Origin: Pseudomonadota bacterium
Lineage (GTDB): Bacteria; Pseudomonadota; Alphaproteobacteria; Rhizobiales; Rhizobiaceae
Direction of reading: 5' to 3'
Length of the DNA: 64,000 bases
Assembly (NCBI GenBank): GCA_023451735.1
Contig: JAEXYH010000015.1
Coordinates: 1-64,000, forward strand
The notes beneath the pieces were generated by a model. The model was not told where the DNA came from. It saw only the letters and a list, made by a program, of their open reading frames with translations, and did no database searches. Shown here in pieces: positions 61,086-64,000 of this stretch. Position numbers and translations under genes: made by a program. The first letter of the stretch is position 1, and each line of letters begins with the position of its first letter.

Positions 61086-61808
61086 ATGACCCAAGGCCTT
61101 ATGAGCGAAATGCCCGATGGGCTCCTCAGGATGTCGTGGAAGACCTGGTCCCGCCTTGGTCGCGATGTTCGGCGTTTGGTCGTTCAGCTCGCGCATGAAC
61201 AAAGCTTCAAATGTGCCCATTGCGATCGCAGGAATAAACTCATCATCGAACACGATCACTTTCCGGAGCACGGTCGGGGCGACAAATACACGATTTATAA
61301 TATCCGTGGCCTCGCATGCCAGCGGTGCAATTGGCACATCGGCATGTACGAAGCCGACCAGCGCGGGGATTCCCGAGGGTGGGATGACGCCTACATCTAC
61401 ATTACGGAGAGTCATTACTATCCCTACGTCCAGCGCTACGAGAGCCGTGTCTATCCATTGCTGGAGGCGATGCTCGAAGCGCACCTCGGCAGCCGCAATT
61501 ATTGGCGGCGGCGCCGCGCGTTGCAAAAACTGGACGATTGGAAAGATTGGGCCGGCAAGAACCCGCATCGCGTTCAAGCTGCTGAGCTTCGAACGAGGCG
61601 CCGATGCCGGATAAGGACGCCAGAACAGTTCTTCAAAACGCTATCCGCTTGCATGCGCTTCGTCCTGACCGAAAAAAAGCGCGATCCTAGCTTCGAGCCT
61701 CCAGATTCCTTCTTTGAAATACTGGCGAAAGTGAAGCCTCTTCTCGATCACATTGAGCATCTCACGGAATCGAAAGCTAATTCTTACACATGCGCACCAC
61801 GGCTTTGA
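61086..61808 (+). CDS. HNH nuclease, endonuclease VII-like
   Basis: A 240-residue protein with a zinc/metal nuclease core in the order CAHC (C43, C46), IEHDHFPEHGRGD (H56, D57, H58), LACQRCNWHIG (C78, C81), the pattern of recombination endonuclease VII/HNH enzymes. A helical Arg-rich C-terminal part (YWRRRRALQKLDDWKDWAGK) follows. Its 3' end overlaps the converging PLD gene by 32 nt. Possible DNA-cleaving defence component or phage remnant. Confidence 0.8.
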   Translation: MTQGLMSEMPDGLLRMSWKTWSRLGRDVRRLVVQLAHEQSFKCAHCDRRNKLIIEHDHFPEHGRGDKYTIYNIRGLACQRCNWHIGMYEADQRGDSRGWDDAYIYITESHYYPYVQRYESRVYPLLEAMLEAHLGSRNYWRRRRALQKLDDWKDWAGKNPHRVQAAELRTRRRCRIRTPEQFFKTLSACMRFVLTEKKRDPSFEPPDSFFEILAKVKPLLDHIEHLTESKANSYTCAPRL

Positions 61809-62772
61809 GCTCTAGAACGCCATTCGGGCGTCTAGAAGCTGCCTTGAATAGCCGATCCGCGTTCCTTTCGATGCTTCGTCGTTCCTCGGCTGATAACCGG
61901 AATGATCTGGAACCGATCAACACCGCCGGCGTGCGGTAACCAAACTGAATCTGGGATTCAGATAGCTTCAAGACGCCGCCCTCCCAAACCCTGTAGATGC
62001 CATAAGCTTTCGGCTTTTGAGGATTGATGAATGAGCAGTCTATGAGCCAGGCACCGGGAGGCATCGTGTGCCAGTCTTCGTAGGCCGTAAGTGTGCTCGA
62101 CTTCACTGAAAGGCCGTCATCGAACCGCTCCGTTTTCTTTTTGGCCTTCCATTTCTTCCGTTCTGCCAACGCCTCTCGCGAGGCCCTTTCACCGTATATC
62201 GCAAGAAAGATTGGCTCATCCTTGAAGACCGAGGGATCTTCGGTGAACGCTCCGAAGAGAGTACTACTCTTAACGGAAATTTCTTTTGTGGCCCTAGCCC
62301 GGGCCTTCCATTTGAGATCCGCGTCCTTCAGAAGTTGGTTCGTGATCGCTTTTCCCTGCTTCCAGAGTTCGTTGAAGCGCTGACCTGTTCGCCGGAGTTC
62401 ATCTTCCTGATCGAACAGCACGTTTGCCTCCCTCCATCCCTTTGCGGCGCCCGGATCGACAACAAGGCCGTTAGCGGATGCATTCGAGGACCCGATCACC
62501 GCCGCCTCGGGTGACCAGTAAATCTTCGCGTGAAGCTGTGCGTGTGTCTTTATCTTTAGCTTCTTCAGAGCGCGAAGCTTTCGTATCTCCTTCGGATTGC
62601 ACCCCCCGGATTCCAGATTGCAGATAACCCGGCCGTTCTTCGCTCTCGTCAAACGCAGGTTTTCGACGGAACCTTCCCCCCAAAACGCCACCGCCACCCG
62701 AAGATCGGGGCACCCTCTTGCTAATTTACGTATTGGAGCGACGACGGTCTTTTCGTTGAGGATACGTATCAT
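61777..62772 (-). CDS. Phospholipase D-like nuclease family protein
   Basis: A 331-residue protein with a single HKD motif, LHAKIYWSPEAAVIGSSNAS (H81, K83, then S96/N97), typical of PLD-type nucleases that work as dimers. The N-terminal part matches the usual PLD-like start (VAVAFWGEGSVENL). The C-terminal domain (IDCSFINPQKPKAYGIYRVW) has no family I recognise. Convergent with the HNH gene. PLD nucleases are common in defence islands. Confidence 0.82.
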   Translation of the reverse strand: MIRILNEKTVVAPIRKLARGCPDLRVAVAFWGEGSVENLRLTRAKNGRVICNLESGGCNPKEIRKLRALKKLKIKTHAQLHAKIYWSPEAAVIGSSNASANGLVVDPGAAKGWREANVLFDQEDELRRTGQRFNELWKQGKAITNQLLKDADLKWKARARATKEISVKSSTLFGAFTEDPSVFKDEPIFLAIYGERASREALAERKKWKAKKKTERFDDGLSVKSSTLTAYEDWHTMPPGAWLIDCSFINPQKPKAYGIYRVWEGGVLKLSESQIQFGYRTPAVLIGSRSFRLSAEERRSIERNADRLFKAASRRPNGVLELKAVVRMCKN

Positions 62773-62952
62773 TTGCTGTTCAATCTGTTCTTCAAATCAG
62801 TCAACTTTCTTAGGACTCAGCATCTCAATCGGCCGGGCGCCCAGATGGACGCATGACCGTGCATCGACCGACGAGCACGCCATCAAGTCAATGACCCGTT
62901 CTTTCTCCAATCAAAGTTCAAGGATGCTGCGATCATCTTCGGCTTCGACGGC

Positions 62953-63297
62953 CTATCGATCTGGATCGCATCGGCCCTGGTGGCAGACGCCTGCGCAGGT
63001 TCCATCGAAGCAAGAACACGGCTGCCCCTCTTTCGCTGCAGGAGAGCACTCCCCGCTGAGGGTTGCCGCTTTTGCGCGGGACGCGCGATCGGCTTTGCTC
63101 AACGTGTTCTGAGCGAGCGAATAGTTGGCTGTCGCTGATGCACATGCGTGTTTCGATGCGTAACAGGCATGTGCCCCTCCAATGCGATCCTCATGCGAGG
63201 AGTAGGTCTGCGCCGAAACCAGCGAATTCACACCCAAAATCGCGAATACTAGAGACACCAAAAAAAGGATTTTCACGATACTCCCTTTCATATCCAT
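62953..63297 (-). CDS. Small Cys-rich exported protein
   Basis: A 114-residue protein with a Sec signal peptide (IVKILFLVSLVFAILGVNSL, cleavage after VSA). The mature part has eight cysteines, two in spaced HAC motifs and six in a compact C-terminal cluster (CSPAAKEGQPCSCFDGTC then GVCHQGRC), likely disulfide-bonded. Start at 63297, or 6 nt inside. It follows the partial upstream gene by 9 bp, probably the same operon. Function unknown. Confidence 0.6.
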   Translation of the reverse strand: MDMKGSIVKILFLVSLVFAILGVNSLVSAQTYSSHEDRIGGAHACYASKHACASATANYSLAQNTLSKADRASRAKAATLSGECSPAAKEGQPCSCFDGTCAGVCHQGRCDPDR

Positions 63298-63306
63298 ATT
63301 GAGAAT

Positions 63307-64000
63307 CTATCGACCGATTGATGTTGCAATGGCTGAGGCCTGGACGCGAGCATTGTGCTGATCCTTCCCCGCCGGTCCGAGAGAAGCAGCGGCATATTCG
63401 GTGGGCGGATTGACGGGGCCGAGGGTAAATATGAGATCGTTCGTGTACGTGCGCTGGGCAGCGAGAAATGAGCCGCTGGTGTTTGCGCTCAAACGCGCGA
63501 GCTTCCAAGACGGCGTCGCCGATCCACCATAGGCGGCGATAAACACAATCTCTTCTGTGAACGTGTTAAAGACCGGCCATGACCAAGGTTGGTCCGGACG
63601 CTTGAAGTTGTTTTCCTTGAAGCCTTTCGATTGTTTGGCATAGAGCGAACCGTTTCCAAGACGCGCCAGCATCGCCTTGTCGTAGAGGAATTCCCGTATC
63701 TTCAGATCGCCGTCGATCTGCGTGCCTTTTCCGAACTCCTCGAGACACTTGGGATTGTTCTCGGCGTAATCGAGAAGATCGGAATTCAGATACGTCACTT
63801 GGATGGTTTCGGTGCGTGCCGCGGTCGTCGAGGCAGTGACGCCAAGGCCTAGCGAGCGTGACTGGGAGCTGGTCACATTGCCGCCGCTCGCGAATACTTG
63901 GACCACGTTCTCGAGGGGATCGATGAAGGAGACGCCTGCGTTCAACCCGCCCTGATCCTGTGCTGTGATCGTCAAGGTGACCGCAGTGCCCCATCTGGCG
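63307..64000 (-). CDS. Hypothetical protein, 5' end outside the window
   Basis: The frame is open to the window end (before TITAQDQGG it reads ARWGTAVTL), so the true start lies outside. The visible 231 or so residues include LNAGVSFIDPLENVVQVFAS and SLGLGVTASTTAARTETIQV, beta-rich and Ser/Thr-rich, suggesting an exported or envelope protein. It is coupled to the Cys-rich gene downstream. Family not recognised. Confidence 0.65.
   Translation of the reverse strand, partial: ARWGTAVTLTITAQDQGGLNAGVSFIDPLENVVQVFASGGNVTSSQSRSLGLGVTASTTAARTETIQVTYLNSDLLDYAENNPKCLEEFGKGTQIDGDLKIREFLYDKAMLARLGNGSLYAKQSKGFKENNFKRPDQPWSWPVFNTFTEEIVFIAAYGGSATPSWKLARLSANTSGSFLAAQRTYTNDLIFTLGPVNPPTEYAAASLGPAGKDQHNARVQASAIATSIGR

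Larger units (their letters stand above)
41050..64000. mobile_element. Genomic island with GInt-like integration module
   Basis: From just after the HU stop, gene density, base composition (visibly AT-richer in 41.3-46.5 kb) and content change: three tandem tyrosine recombinases, a small helical protein, a helicase, then defence-type cargo with pseudogenes. The three-recombinase plus small-protein order matches the ginABCD set that defines GInt islands. The left edge is near 41050-41180. No right edge was found in the window, so the end given is only the window limit. Confidence 0.6.

Noticed and set aside
60828..61577. 249-residue ORF on the minus strand
   Set aside because: Antisense to the HNH gene, whose metal-binding motifs show the plus strand is coding. 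The minus product has no recognisable domain.
41050..64000. CRISPR arrays or cas genes in the island
   Set aside because: No regularly spaced repeats and no Cas-like proteins were seen.

Overview
The window looks like the chromosome of a Bradyrhizobium/Rhodopseudomonas/Afipia-type alphaproteobacterium (Nitrobacteraceae). The basis is the GC-rich code, a full 14-subunit nuo operon, small families typical of that group (DUF3551, DUF1467, DUF3072), a short prolyl-tRNA synthetase without an editing insertion, and LexA boxes of the alphaproteobacterial type GTTC-N7-GTTC. The species cannot be named from the sequence alone.

Layout. 1-5.3 kb: rpsB and dnaE on the minus strand, then a 32-residue membrane micropeptide behind two LexA boxes. 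5.3-7.4 kb: small genes, a DUF433/DUF5615 toxin-antitoxin pair behind a third LexA-type box, and two copies of a ~105-bp palindromic repeat. 7.4-15 kb: lolD, lolC/E, proS, two small membrane proteins, mce, rnj and birA, all minus strand. 15-30.7 kb: nuoN to nuoA, reading from nuoA on the minus strand, with an FkbM methyltransferase gene between nuoD and nuoE and a small membrane protein between nuoE and nuoF. 31-32.3 kb: small accessory genes (a Met-rich exported protein, two paralogous helical proteins, DUF3072). 32.4-40.2 kb: a siderophore uptake cassette (AraC regulator, TonB receptor, binding protein, permease, ATPase, siderophore-interacting reductase). 40.4-41.05 kb: tRNA-Asp and an HU gene, the last core genes.

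From about 41.05 kb to the window end lies a genomic island. Its left end is a GInt-like integration module: three tandem tyrosine recombinases and a small helical protein, overlapping each other and followed by a RecD2-like helicase. The middle recombinase has an in-frame amber stop. The cargo starts with an XRE regulator and a ParA-like/DUF6634/M41-protease cassette (the protease is a remnant), then a PD-(D/E)XK-like protein.

The most interesting cargo is a minus-strand operon (59018 down to 52589): a ComEC-type metallo-beta-lactamase-fold protein, an E2-E1 ubiquitin-transfer-like fusion, a JAMM/JAB isopeptidase, a membrane protein, a small winged-helix-like protein and a zinc-ribbon protein with a HEPN-type RHVIGHN motif. 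A DUF2235 lipase-like gene with a transmembrane hairpin diverges from it. The E2-E1 plus JAB pair resembles Cap2/Cap3 of type II CBASS, but no nucleotidyltransferase and no ubiquitin-like protein is visible, so this is a candidate non-CBASS conjugation-based defence system. Endonuclease VII-like and phospholipase D-like nuclease genes and an exported gene pair, cut by the window end, close the region.
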